64,000 nucleotides of DNA from Malania oleifera (lineage: Eukaryota; Streptophyta; Magnoliopsida; Santalales; Ximeniaceae): contig NC_080422.1 of NCBI RefSeq assembly GCF_029873635.1, positions 4,444,001 to 4,508,000 on the forward strand, in the 5' to 3' direction. Shown one piece after another: positions 48,240-61,659 of the stretch (position 1 is its first letter; every line of letters begins with the position of its first letter). Position numbers and translations under genes: made by a program. The notes below the pieces were generated by a model. It searched no databases, was not told where the DNA came from, and saw only the letters and a list, made by a program, of their open reading frames with translations.

Positions 48240-51200
48240 TATGGATACTTCCGGCGTATTTCCGCCTCTAGTTCCCAAGAAGCTTCCTCGACCTCGTGGT
48301 TCCGCCACAATACCTTCACTAACGGTATCTTTTTGGTATGAAACTTCTGAACTTTATGGTCCAGAACCTGAATAGGTATCTCCTCATACGCTAAAGTATC
48401 CTTAAGTCCCAAAGACTCGTAATTGATAACATGCGACGGATCCAACATGGATACGCGAAATACATCGTGGACCCTCGAGAGTGCTGGGGGTAATGCAACT
48501 CTGTAGGCTACCGGACCCACTTACTCAAGTACCTCGAATGGTCCGACATACCTCGGGCTCAACTTGCCCTTCCTTCCGAATCTCATCACTCCCTTCATCG
48601 GAGCAACTCTAAGGAATACCTTACCACCCACCTCGAACTCCAACTCACGGCGGTGAACATCCGCGACACTCTTCTGCCGACTCTGAGCCGATCTAATCCT
48701 CTCCCAGATCAAACCCACCTTCTCAGACGCCTGCTACACAAGTTCAGGTCCTAAGACCTGACGTTCACCAACCTCATCCCAATACAAAGGAGATCGACAC
48801 CTCCGACTATACAAAGCCTTGAACGGTGCCATCCCTATACTAGCGTGGAAGCTATTGTTATAGGCAAACTCCACTAGTGGCAGAAACTGAATCCAACTAC
48901 CACCGAAGTCCAATAGACAAGCCCATAACATATCTTCCAAGATTTGTATCGTCCTCTCCGACTGTCCATCTGTCTGGGGATGGAACGTTGTACTAAAAGT
49001 AAGCTTTGTCCCCAATGCTTCCTGAAAGCTCTTCCAAAATCGAGAAGTAAACCTCGGATCCCGATCTGAAACAATGGACACTGGCACCCCGTGCATTCTT
49101 ACAATCTCATGCACATACATAACAGCTAACTTACTCAAAGGATAGCTAACCTTCATCGGTACAAAGTGAGCAGATTTCGTCAGCTTGTCCACAATTACCC
49201 AAATAGCATTCTGCCCGTGAAGTGCTGGTGGCAAACCGGTAACAAAGTCCATGGAAATATGTTCCCATTTTCTTACCGAAATAGGCAAAGGCTGCAACGG
49301 CCCTGCCGGCCTCTGATGTTCAGCTTTCACCTGCTGACATGTCAGACACTGCTCCACAAACCGGACAATATCCCTCTTCATACTAGACCACCAGAAGGAC
49401 TCGCGCAAATCTCGATACATCTTTGTACTACCCGGATGTACCGTATACAAAGAATGATGCGCTTCTTCCAGAATTGTCCTTCTGATCTCATCGTCATTTG
49501 GAATACACAGCCTGGTCCCAAACCTCAAAACACCTTTATCCGAGATGTTAAAATATGCAGCCGAACCCTGCTGCACTTTTTCCACAATCTCTGCTAACTC
49601 TGCATCACTAGCCTGCGCAACTTTAATTCGCTCAAACAAGGTCGGTTGGATTACCAAGCTGGCAATGAAAGCCTGATGATCACCAGACACCAACTCTATG
49701 CCAAGGCTTTTCAAATCTCGTCTAACATGATGCTAAGCTACAACCGCAGATACTGTTGCATGTTCTGACTTCTGACTCAAAGCATCTGCTACCACGTTAG
49801 CCTTTCCCGAATGATAACTGATTGTGCAATCATAGTCTTTAATCAACTCTAGCCACCGCCTCTACCTCATGTTCAACTCCTTCTGCGTGAAAAAGTACTT
49901 GAGACTTTTGTGGTCAGTGAAAATCTCACACTGAACACCGTATAGGTAGTGTCGCCAAATCTTTAAGGCATAAACAATAGCAGCCAATTCTAGATCATGT
50001 GTGGGGTCATTCTTCTCATACTCCTTAATTTGCCTAGAAGCATAAGCTACCACCTTACCCTGTTGCATAAGCACACATCCCAAACCCTTCAGAGATGTGT
50101 CGCAATAAATCACAAAGTCCCCATCCCCCGAGGGAATGGTCAATACTGGAGCAGTAACCAGTCAGTGCTTCGACTCAAGAAAGCACTGCTCACAATCACC
50201 AGTCCAGTTAAACTTCACCCCTTTCTTATTAAATCGTGTCAGAGGTCTAGATAATTTAGAGAAACCCTCTACGAACCGACGATAGTAACCCGCTAGTCCC
50301 AGAAAACTCCGAACCTCTTGCACACTCTTCGGTCTAGCCCAGTTGACCACAGCTTCAATCTTACTAGGATCAACGGAAATACCGCCCTCAGACACCACAT
50401 GGCCTAAGAACGCGACCTGGTTCAACTAGAACTCACACTTCTTCAGCTTAGCATACAACTTCTTCTTTCGTAGAATCTGTAATACTAACCTCAAATGTTC
50501 CACATACTCTTCCATACTCCTCGAGTATACCAGAATATCGTCAATGAATACCACTACAAATAGATCTAGGTACTCATGGAAAACCCTGTTCATCAAATCT
50601 ATGAACACCGCAGGAGCATTGGTTAACCCAAACGGCATGACCAAAAACTCACAGTGGCCATACCTGGTTCGGAAAGCCGTCTTCGATACATCCTCTGCTC
50701 TAACCCTCACCTAATGATATCCTGAATGCAAGTCAATCTTCGAAAAGACTAGTGTTCCCTGCAACTGGTAAAAAAAATCATCTATACGAGCCAAAGGGTA
50801 ACGGTTCTTCACCATCACTTTGTTGATCTCACAGTAATCAATGCACATACGCATCAACCTGTCCTTCTTCTTCACAAATAATACTGCAGCTCCCCAGGGT
50901 GAAACACTAGGTCGAATGAATCCCCTGTCCAGTAGTTCCTGCAACTGCTCCTTCAACTCTCGAAGTTCTACTGGAGCCATCTGGTATAGAGCTTTAGAGA
51001 TCGGTGCCTTACCAGGCAGCAACTCAATCGTAAACTCCACCTCACGATCCAGAGGTAAACCGGGTAAGTCGTCTGGAAACACATCCTGAAACTCGTTGAC
51101 CACTCGAATGTCCTCGAGTCTCAACTCATCCCGTGGCGGTTCCTTCACATAAGCTAGGTACCCCTGACAACCATCCAAGAGTAACCTCCTTGCTTGTAAA

Positions 51201-52600
51201 GCTGATAGAATTTGTGGCGTAGAACGCATACACGATCTAGCGAACTCAAACTTTTGCTTCCCAGGAGATCTGAACACTACTACCTTCCTATGACAATCAA
51301 TTACCAAATAGCTGGAGAACAACCAATCCATTCCCAGTATGACATCAAAACCTGACATGTCGTATACTACAAGATTCGCCGGTAACAGTCTCTCATGAAT
51401 CACAACTGGGCAATTTCCTAACATCTTACTACAAATCGTTATACTCCCAGTCGGCATAGTTACAGACAACATCTTATTCATCACATCAGTTTTAATCCCA
51501 CACAATTTCACAAATCTAGTAGATATGAATGAATTGGTTGCCCCCCAATCAAATGACACAACAGCTTTATTCGAAAGCAATAACATGGTACCTATCACCA
51601 CGTTTCCAACGTGTTCCGCATCTGCTATAGTAAGTGAATATACTCTCACCGGAGCCGTGGTTGCTTGATAATTCACCCGAGGCACCTGGTTACTTCCACT
51701 GCTCTAACTTGGTGCAGGCATAATCCTCCTCGGTTCCTGATAGTTCTTCGCCATGTGGCCCGACTCACCACAATTGTAGCAAACACCCCAAAAAGGCCGA
51801 CACTTGCCCTCGTGCCATTTATGGCACTTAGAACATGGTACGGAGGATGGACCCCCCTGAGAACTCAATCGATCGGTGTTCTGCCGATAACCAGAACTGT
51901 AGCCCTTCTTCTTCTTCCAATGTCCCTACCGAGGACCATTCTAAGGACCAGAAGATACTGGCCTCTTCCCTTGAACCTGTACTACCTTATCTCCCCGAAG
52001 GTCGGTCTCAACTATGGTGGCTTTATCCACCAAGACATAGAACTCACGGATCTGCAGCATCTCCACAAGACGGCGGATGTCTTTCCTCAGACCCCTCTCG
52101 AACCTCCGAGCCTTCTCGTGCTCATTCGAAACCAAGTACGGTGCGAATCGAGACAACTCGATAAATCTGGCAGCATACTTATGCACCGTCAAAGTACCCT
52201 GTACCAGGCCTGAAAACTCATCAGCCTTTGCATCTTGAGTGGAGACCGAAAAGTATCTCTGGAAAAATACCTCCTTGAAACGGCCCCACGTCATGCTAGA
52301 TGGACCAGCTCTCTGTCTCTCCAGCAGGCTCACTTCCGTCCACCATCGCCCTGCCTCCCCAGTCAACTGGAAGGTAGCATACAAGACCTTCTGCTTCTCA
52401 GTGCAGTGGAGGACTTCCGAAATCCTCTCGGTCTTCTCAACCCAATCCTCCGCCACTATCGGATCAGGTCCTCCCGTAAATGTCGGAGGTTGCATGCATG
52501 TGAACCTCTCGAAGGTACACCCCGCATCAGTAGGAGAACTCTTGCGTCTCCTAACACTCGGCCCAATCTCTCGGATCACCTATCTCGCCAAACCGCAAGA
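48240..52600 (-). mobile_element. gag-pol domains of the nested Gypsy element
   Basis: In minus-strand order, gag lies at about 52,580-51,900 (MQPPTFTGGPDP, GEAGRWW) and a zinc knuckle at about 51,740-51,790. The protease is at about 51,600-51,330, and reverse transcriptase at about 51,000-50,430 ([13 protein letters not shown] carries the catalytic [10 protein letters not shown] upstream). RNase H is at about 50,140-49,830 ([32 protein letters not shown]). Integrase is at about 49,480-48,740 (HH..CLTC zinc finger, then [29 protein letters not shown]). The chromodomain-like tail is at about 48,520-48,240 (VKVLWRNHEVEEASWE). This order, with integrase after reverse transcriptase and a terminal chromodomain-like segment, is that of Gypsy chromoviruses. 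Broken; not a working gene. Confidence 0.9.
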
Positions 52601-52995
52601 CACAAAAGGAGACTCATCGCTAGCCGTCTCCTCGGAACCACTCTCCAAGTTGTTATCCTTGGGCTCTATACTGAAAACAGAATAGGAATCGGTTAGAATT
52701 CCTATATCGCACACAATTAACACAATCATAGACCTAATTATGTCAACTACTCCTTTTACAGATCTAAGCCTGTCCCGTCACACTGACACAAAAGTTGTCA
52801 ATGGTCTGTCCTGCCTTTACTGGAATCATCATCCTAGGAAAAACATGGAATACCGCCGACAAATCCCAATCTAGCAATAGAACAACCCTCGACCAACACT
52901 ACCCATTCCATACATCCTACATTCTTGTATGTACTCATCAATACTCCTAACCAAGTCTACAAGACCTAACAACCTAGTTAGCTCTGATACCAAGC

Positions 52996-54243
52996 TGCCA
53001 CGCCCCGAACCCAAAAACGAGACCCGGAGGTGTAGGAACCTAGCCTATCTCTGTATCAATCAAAACATACATGATACAACATACAATGAGGGTCCGACCC
53101 AGTGGGGTACACAGTTGCCCTATATACATACATACAATCATCTATCCTATCCAGAATACACAACTAAATATGGTCTTTTATACAATAACAGTATCATGCT
53201 AGAGTCTATACAACTAGGACATACATTCCCATAATACAAAACATACCCCAGGTGTCTACAACTATCCCGATAACCTGGATACCAAAACTCGTACCTAGAA
53301 GGTACTAGCAATAGCTACGACACCCTTAATTCCACCCACTAGGATGCTACTTACCGCTACCTGAAGGCCATGAAGGTCACACTAGTTCGCAACTACACCA
53401 GGTCACCTTGTCTCACAGCGATTATATTGCTACATACGCAACTACACTGCGACAATCAAGGCCCAATGGTGAATCCATTGCATCATACGCAACTACACAA
53501 GGTTACCTAGTCTCATAGCGATTACGTTTCTACACATGCAACTACGAAGATCTACTACTCAGGCCCAATAGTGAATCCATTGCTACATACGCAACTACAC
53601 AAGATCACCCAGTCTCACCCCGATTACATTGCCATGTGACAACTACGCTGCGACGACCCAGGCCCACTGTGAATCCAATGCTACAAACGGTGTAGATCAC
53701 ACCTTCAGTGACCAGGCGAACCATACTGGTGATATTTCACACCCTGGATATAGAGCCAGCCACTCTCGGCGTACGGTAATTAGCCGCCCCTAGCCAATTT
53801 CACAAAACCTGGAATCATTTTGGGAACTCACGTCCCTATACATTTTAGCGTACAGTAATAAACCGCCACATAGATGTTTCACAAATATCTGGAAGAACAT
53901 ACATACGATTGTAGCCTACAAGCTTACCGATCCTGATTTCAAAAATGGACTGATATAAACAGAATCCCCTTACCTTAACTTGAAATCCACTACGAACTTT
54001 ACGGTCCTCAAAACTACAAACTGAGACTCTGAAATCTACAAACCACAATACTAAACATACTTACAATTCGTACTACTATACATATACCAAATCAGAAATG
54101 AAAATCGAGCCTTACCTTGATTTTAGCTCGAAATCCAAAAACGCTCGAATCGAGATTCCGATTCAGTAGAAACGTAGAGAATCCTTCGCTGATCCTCGCT
54201 ATCACTTTGGATTTGTAAATCTGGCGACAAACGGTGAAGGAAA

Positions 54244-54285
<42 letters not shown>

Positions 54286-54605
54286 CCATAGCTTAGCCAA
54301 GAAGAAACCCAAATATCTCTTTGATAGACCTTTGACCCAAGGGATTTCGTCGACGAATTGATTTTCTCGTCGACGAAGTCTTCACAAAATTCATCGACAA
54401 ACCGGTGGCCTCGTCGATGAACCCTGATATTTCCAATTTTTACCGCCTCTCAGCTTTTTCTCATCGGCGAGGCTCTGAATTTCGTTGAAGAGAAATTCAC
54501 TACCTTCGTTGACGAATTATGGCCTCGTCGACAAAGTTTGCAGAATTCCCATTTTACCCTTCTTTTACATACTTAACCTGTACAATACAAATTCGGGTTC
54601 TTACA
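52996..54605 (-). repeat. 5' LTR of the nested Gypsy element
   Basis: It begins TGTAAGAACCCG on the minus strand and ends ..GGGGCGTGGCA beside the primer site (1,610 bp). Shorter than the 3' LTR by a block near 53,375 that in the other copy holds the GTGAGACACCTCTCAG segment. It carries a (GA)n tract at 54,246-54,281. Confidence 0.9.
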
Positions 54606-57600
54606 CGGCCAATTTTGCTAGTATAGATTGTCGAGCACGAGAAGTGATATTCAGATCTCTGGGGGAAGCAGAATTCAAGTTCGTAGGGTCGCGAGTGCAA
54701 TCCCCGCCTCAGCTAATTTCAGCTATTCAGGCCAGGAGACTATTACTGAGTGGGTGTCAGGGGTTTGTGGCTGTGGTGAAGGAGATGTCAGAAAATGAAT
54801 TGAAACTTACTAGCACGCCTGTAGTAAGGGAGTTTACTGATGTTTTCCCAGATGAGTTACTAGGCTTGCCAGTTGATCGAGAGGTAGATTTTTCCATAGA
54901 TCTACTTCCTGGTACATCGCCTATTTCCAAAGTACCTTATCGAATGGCGCTAGTAGAATTGGCAGAATTGAAGAATCAGTTGTAAGATTTGCTTGATAAG
55001 AGCTTCATACGACCCAGTGTATCTCCGTGGGGAGCTCTTGTTCTATTTTTGAAGAAGAAATACAGGACTATAAGGATGTGTATAGACTACAGAGAGATTA
55101 ATAAAGTGACCATCAAGAACAAGTATCCTCTACCCTGTATTGACGATTTGTTTGACCAGCTCCAGGGTACACGGGTGTATTCGAAGATTGACCTTAGATC
55201 CGGCTACCATTAGATGAAAGTGAAAGCAGAAGACGTCTCGAAGACGGCCTTTAGGACCCGATTTGGGCATTACGAGTTTCTCGTTATGCCGTTTGGATTG
55301 ATGAATGCTCCTGCGGTATTTATAGATTTGATGAACAGAGTCTTTCATCGATACCTAGACCAGTTTTTTGTTGTGTTTATTGATGATGTACTGGTCTATT
55401 CGAGAAGCTATGAGGAGCATGAGACGCACTTGAGTAAAGTTTTGCAAACACTTCGGGACAAGGAGTTGTACGCTAAGTTCAGTAAATGTGAATTTTGGCT
55501 GGAGAAGGTTGTGTTTTTGGGGCATGTTGTATCTGGAAATGGTATTTCTATGGATCCTAGCAAGATTGAGGCGGTTGTGAATTGGGCTAGACCGAGGAAC
55601 GTCCAGAAAATTAGGAGTTTCTTAGGACTAGCTGGCTATTACCGTTGTTTCGTTGAGGGATTCTTAGTTTTGTCAGGACCTTTGACACAACTAAGGAGAA
55701 AGAATGTCAGGTTTGAGTGGGACAATAGCTGTGAGCAGAGTTTTCAAGAGCTGAAGTAGAGGTTAGTCACAGCACTAGTATTAGTCATCCCATCTGGGGG
55801 TGAGGGCTATACGATCTACAGTGATGCGTCCTTGAAGGGACTTGGCTGTGTATTGATGCAGCATGGCAGGGTAGTGGCATATGCGTCTATACAGTTGAAA
55901 GAATATGAGAAGAACTACCCTACCCACGATCTTGAATTAGCTGCAGTGGTACACGCATTGAAAATTTGGAGGCATTACTTGTACGGCGAACAGTGTGAGA
56001 TCTTCTCCGACCACAAGAGCTTGAAGTATTTCTTTACGCAGAAAGAACTAAATATGAGGCAGAGAAGGTGGTTGGAACTGATAAAGGATTTTGATTGTAC
56101 CATCAGTTATCACCCAGGGAAAGCAAACGTGGTAGCTGATGCGTTGAGCAGGAAATCCAAGGAGCCAGTGTTGGCGGCTATGGGGATCCAGCATCTGATC
56201 ATGATGTATCTGGAGAGACTCAGCATAGAGTTAGTAGAGAGTGATCTTCCAGTATGTATTGCTAGCCTAGTGGTATAGCCTACCTTGCAGGAAAGAATTA
56301 AAGCCGCTCAGAAGGAGGATCCAGAATTAGCAGAGGTGATAGACAGAGTACAGAATGGGCAGGGGGAGGATCCAGAATTGCGGTTCCGTTCTAGATTATG
56401 CGTTCCTGCCGATACTGAGATCAGGAAGACTATTTTAGAGGAAGCTTACAGATCTTTGTATACAGTTCATCCTGGTAGTACGAAGATGTACAGAGATCTA
56501 CGAGAGTCATACTGGTGGAGTGGTATGAAGAGAGAGATTGCCGAGTATGTGGCCCAGTGTTTGACATGCCAGCAGGTAAAGACTGAGCACCAGAGGCCAG
56601 CAGGGCAGTTGCATCCGTTATTTATCCCAGAGTGGAAGTGAGATCATATATCGATGGATTTTGTTTCAGGACTGCCGACGGCGTTATACAACCAGAATGC
56701 CATCTGGGTGATTGTTGACCATTTGACGAAGACCGCTCACTTTATTCCTATCAAGATCAGCTACTCCCTTAGCCGTTTAGTGGAGATTTACATTCAGGAG
56801 ATAGTTCGTTCTCATGGGGTGCCTGTATCTATTGTGTCAAATCGAGACCCGCGATTTACATCACGTTTTTGGAGGAGTTTGCAGGAGGCTCTGGGGTCTT
56901 AGTTATCGTTTAGTACGGCATTCCATCCTCAGTCAGATGGGCAAACTGAGAGGACGATACATATACTAGAGGATATGCTCCGAGCGTGTGTATTAGATTT
57001 TGGGGGTAGTTGGACTCAGTTCATGCCAATGGTAGAGTTTGCGTATAATAACAGTTACTAGTCCAGTATTGGCATGGTACCGTTTGAAGCTTTATATGGT
57101 AGAAGATGTCGCTCTCCTTTGTTTTGGGAAGAAGTGGGTGAGCGGCGAGTAGTGGGGCCAGAGCTTGTGCAGCAAGTGTGTGATAAGGTTCGGCTTATCA
57201 AGGACAGGATTAATGCAGCTCAAAGCCGATAGAAAAGTTATACCGACCATCGCCGCAGGAATTTAGAGTTTGACGTGGGTGACCATGTGTTTTTGAAAAT
57301 AGCCCTGATGAAAGGGGTTATGCGATTTGGGAGGAAGGGTAAACATAGTCTTAGGTTTATCGGTCCATTTGAGATTCTAGATAAAGTGGGACCGGTAGCC
57401 TACAGGCTAGCTTTGCCACCTGTGTTATCCAGGATCCACGACGTATTCCATGTTGCGATGTTAAGGAAATATGTTCCAGATCCTTCTCATATCATTAGCT
57501 ATGATGAGTTGGAGCTTAATGATTCATTGGGATATGAGGAGGTACCAGTTCAGATTCTGGATAGGAAAGTGCAAGAGCTACATAACAAGAAAATTCCTCA

Positions 57601-57700
57601 AGTGAAAGTTTTGTGGAGGAATCATGCGGTAGAAGAGGCTTCTTGGGAGTCTGAGGAGCAGATGAGACAGAAGTATCTGCATCTATTCCAAGAAGTATGA
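54606..57700 (+). mobile_element. pol domains of the large Gypsy element, right of the nested insertion
   Basis: The protease tail comes first. Reverse transcriptase follows (about 54,930-55,560; [25 protein letters not shown]) and then RNase H (about 55,800-56,160; [32 protein letters not shown]). Integrase (about 56,400-57,110) has the CLTCQQVK finger, [20 protein letters not shown] and HPQSDGQTER. The tail (57,280-57,700) has FEILDKVGPVAYRLALPP and VKVLWRNHAVEEASWE and is chromodomain-like. Sequence similarity to the nested element is high across all domains, so the two are sister lineages. Broken fossil. Confidence 0.88.
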
Positions 57701-57941
57701 TTGGGGAAAATGTAAGTAGTTAGGTGGTTTTATTTTGCAGGTACATGTAAAGGTTTAGTTAGTGTAGTATTTTAGTTTTGGGAGAAAATTTTCTTTTGTA
57801 TATGTAATCTTCCAAGACTTGGGATGTAACCACGGTATTCCTCCGCCATAAGTGAGGATAGGTAATAAAATGAGTAGACCCTTTTTCCTGGTTAAGGGAT
57901 GATGAGTTGCGGGAATAGTCAATTTCGAGGACGAAATTTTT

Positions 57942-57956
57942 ATAAGGAGGGGAGGA
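57942..57956 (+). other. Polypurine tract of the large Gypsy element
   Basis: The purine run AAGGAGGGGAGGA directly abuts the 3' LTR. It ends a ~35-bp module (TTTCGAGGACGAAATTTTTA followed by TAAGG) that recurs before the 3' LTR of all three full elements here (13,876-13,909; 47,753-47,790 minus; 57,921-57,956). Confidence 0.8.
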
Positions 57957-58419
57957 TGTAACGACCCGAATTTAAAATGGAATTTAAATAATAAAGAAAG
58001 GGAAATGGAAATAGGAACAGAAGGGAAGTTGCTAAGCTTCGTCGACAAATACAAGGTTTCGTTGACAAAGGCTTTAAAGATTTTGTCAACGAACACAGGG
58101 CTTCGTCGACGAAAAAATACCGAGAGGGGTTTTTGAGCCGATTGAATTTCGTCGACGAGGAGTGGATTTCGTTGGCGAAATTTGTTAAGGACTCGTCAAC
58201 GAAGGACGGGCTCGTCAACGAATTCCACTGTCCTATAAATATGAAAAATCCAAATTTAACTTCTTAATTAAGCTATTCTTCTTCTCTCTCTCTCTCTCTC
58301 TCCCCTTCGGTCATCTTTCTTTCTTCCATCAATTTCGGGCCAGATTTTCACCGGATCGACAATCCGAAGTCACCACGACGCTCCTAGGGAAGTTCTCTCC
58401 AAATCTGCCGGAGCGGATC

Positions 58420-60305
58420 TGTAACGACCTGCTCCTTTTTCACATATATATATTTTTTTATATAAATAAATTATCATCACATCATACATTCCAACTCAGC
58501 AGGTCACAATCCACCTGGGCCCGTGGGCACCAGGGATATAACAAAACATACAGCAGAAGCCTATGCAGCAGAAAGTATAAAATCATATACATCTTATCAT
58601 AATGTGCATAACACATACCAGAGTCACTACAATTACTATCTCACAGTATATACATCTCAAAAATGAAATCTAGGGACAATCCCCACAAAACCTAATTGTC
58701 CCTACCAAAAACTTACCCTTCTAAAGAGGGCAAACAACTGATCTAGATCAGTGAGGCTTTTCCCGCTCTCCTATTAGGGGCTCCTGAAAAATGTATAAGA
58801 TTTAGGGGTGAGACACCTCTCAGTAAGGGAAATAAACTAATACCAGTGTGTGGCAACATGAGTATTCTGTGTTCTACATATACCATACATAATATATTCA
58901 ATACTGTTTATCAAATATGGGAAAACATATGCCTATCAACACATAGCAGAATATACTACATTTTCATAAACATATCTCATCTCATACACTAATAATAACA
59001 TAAAACAATCCTGGTACGTTAGCTGGCTGTTGTCATGTATTACTCCCACATGACTGGGTTGTGTGGCCCGAAGGCGGGACCTGACAATGGTTGGCCGACC
59101 ACTGCCAAGTCAAACAGTAGTCTGTAGGTCCGATGGGTCCACCCAGACTGGTCCGTACACCAGGGGCGATAACAGCACACTTCTTGAAAATAACCACATC
59201 GACCATCCAATCTCACACCACTCCGTACAGCGGCGTTAACACAGATATCATGATCACGAGGACCATGGACACATAGTAACGGTACCGTGCAAGTGCTAGC
59301 CTAAACCAAGCCAACCAGGTTCTGATATCATATACATATACTAAAACAGTGATACATAAATATCTCATATCATTTATTTTCGCATCAATCATATCATTTC
59401 ACATATATACGTGTATCATGAAAATCATCGGCCCGTACGCCGGTATTACACATTTTAACATAGCACGACCCGTACGCCGGCAAATCACATAGCACAGCCC
59501 GTACGCTGGCAAATCACATAGCACGGCCCATACGCCGGCAAATCTCATCCACATAGCACGGCCCATACGCTGGCAAATCACATATACATATAAAAATATC
59601 TCGGCCCGTACGCCGATTTTCCATCATAGAAATCCATATCGTCCCCATTCAAAAAAAAAACAGTATTTCACAACATTTTTATACTCACGCCACACTAAAC
59701 AAATTTTCTACGTATTCAACATATCATCATTTAAACAGTATTTTCCAAATATAAATCATATATATAAATATATTTATTTTTCCTGAAACCAGATGCTATA
59801 TATATATACATACATTTTCTCAAAACAAAACTAGCTTAGTTTATCCCCTTACCTGATTCCTGAAAAACCCCTAAGAAAATCTTCCCCGTACCCACAAGGT
59901 TCTCAACTCAACACCCTGAAAATGAAAACTCGCAGAATTAAAGTTTAGTATTTTCGTACGTATAACATTTTCTATAACTACCACTAAGTCAAATTCGACT
60001 TAAAAAATCTTACCTCAACTTAGGGATGATTCCCAACGTTCCCAATCAACACCTTGGAACTGAAAATTTCCAGTATTAAAGTTCAGTATTTTTACGCTTA
60101 TATCACTTTTTTCAACTGCCAAAAATCCAAATATTGAATATAAAACCTTACCTTGGATTTGGGATGAAATCCAACTTCGTTTCCCTGACGATCCACTCCG
60201 ACAGACTTGTAGAGAACTTTGCCAGGAGCGTCGTGGTGACTTTGGTTTGTCGATCAAGCGTAAAACTAGCCCGGAATCGAAGAGAGAGAGAGTCGTAGGA
60301 GAGAG

Positions 60306-60358
<53 letters not shown>

Positions 60359-60385
60359 CTCAAAGCTTCTTAAAGAAGCTTGTGT

Positions 60386-60429
<44 letters not shown>

Positions 60430-60474
60430 GTAAACATTTATTAAAGTGTAGCTTCTTGAAGAAGCTTTTATACT

Positions 60475-60539
<65 letters not shown>

Positions 60540-60678
60540 CATGCTTTAATATTTATATATATATATATATATATTTGTTCCTTATCATACTCTTCATTTT
60601 ACTTGTTAATTTAATTAATTAATTTTATTTTATTATTTTATTATATATATATATATATATTTTTTCCCGGTTACTACA
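58420..60678 (-). mobile_element. Solo Gypsy LTR, antisense, with GGATC target duplication
   Basis: A 2,259-bp LTR (minus: TGTAGTAACCGGG .. GGTCGTTACA) flanked by the perfect duplication GGATC (58,415-58,419 and 60,679-60,683). It is a close relative of the LTR it sits in. It carries the same minisatellite in reverse (59,425-59,620), the ACACAACCCAGTC-type motif and the GTGAGACACCTCTCAGTAAG block (58,807). It also contains (GA)n (60,311-60,354) and several (TA)n/(CA)n tracts (60,390-60,660). Only an LTR is left, so the internal region was lost by LTR-LTR recombination. Confidence 0.9.
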
Positions 60679-61093
60679 GGATCGTTTGTGAAAGTTAGGT
60701 GGAAACCATCCCAGATCCAGGGTAAGGCTTTTTACTCAATTTTTGGATTTGTGGCAGTTGAGAAAAGTGTTATACGCGTTAAAATATTAGAGTTTAATAC
60801 GGGGAGTTTTCGTTTCCAGGGGTGTTGATTGGGAACGTTGGGAATCATCCCTAAGTTGAGGTATGACTTTTTAAACCAAATTTGACTTTGTGGCTGTTAT
60901 AGAAAATGTTATACGCTTAGAAATACTGAAGTTTAATTCCGGGATCTTTCATTTTCAAGATGTTGAGTTAGGAACCCTGCAAGTGCGGGGCAGTTTTATT
61001 AAGGGCTTTCCAAGAATCATATAAGGGGATAAACTAAGCTAGTTTGCTTTGACAAAATGTATGTATATATACTTAGCATCTTATATGCGGAAA

Positions 61094-61132
<39 letters not shown>

Positions 61133-61264
61133 TTATATTTGCAAAATACTGTGAAAATGATCGTATGATTGAATATGTGAAATCCATTTGTGTGGCATGA
61201 GTATAAAATGTTGTGAAATACTGTTTTCTAGGAATGTGGATGATATGAGTTTTTATAATGGGAA

Positions 61265-61605
61265 AACCGGCGTACGGGGTGAGATATTTTTACATATATA
61301 TGATTTTCCTCCGTACGAGTCGTGCTATGTGGATATGGTTGCCGGCGTACGGTCCGTGCTATGTGGATGAGATTTGTCAGCGTACAAGCTGTGCTATGTG
61401 ATTTGCCGGCGTACGGGCCGAGTTATGTGATTTGCCGGCGTACGGGCCGAGCTATGTGATTTGCCAGCGTACGGGCTGTGCTATATGATTTGTCGGCGTA
61501 CGAGCCGAGTTATGTGATTTGCCAGCGTACAAGTTGTGCTATGTGATTTGCCAGTGTACGGGCCGAGCTATGTGATTTGCCAGCGTACGGGCTGATGATT
61601 TTCGT
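61265..61605. repeat. 29-bp LTR minisatellite
   Basis: Units of the form GATTTGCCGGCGTACGGGCC + GAGCTATGT repeat about eight times head to tail from 61,370, preceded by three longer-spaced copies. The equivalent site in the 5' LTR (42,855-43,055) has about six looser copies, and the solo LTR has about six in antisense (59,425-59,620). Confidence 0.9.
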
Positions 61606-61612
61606 GATACAC

Positions 61613-61659
<47 letters not shown>

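Larger units (their letters stand above)
45860..54605 (-). mobile_element. Nested Gypsy (Tekay/Del-like) element, 8.7 kb
   Basis: Inserted antisense into the protease region of the host element. Flanks CGGCT (45,855-45,859) and CGGCC (54,606-54,610) are a one-mismatch target duplication. On the minus strand it has a 5' LTR (54,605-52,996), a primer site TTGGTATCAGAGC (52,993-52,981), gag, protease, reverse transcriptase, RNase H, integrase and a chromodomain-like tail. A polypurine tract (AAGGAGGGGAGA, ending at 47,753) and a 3' LTR (47,752-45,860) follow. The LTR copies differ at about 29 sites over ~360 bp compared by eye (~8%). The 5' LTR also lacks ~240 bp found in the 3' LTR. Broken at roughly ten places; a fossil, necessarily younger than its host element. 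Confidence 0.9.

Noticed and set aside
61370-61605. Regular repeats that look superficially CRISPR-like
   Set aside because: Units are head to tail without unique spacers, inside a plant LTR; it is a minisatellite.
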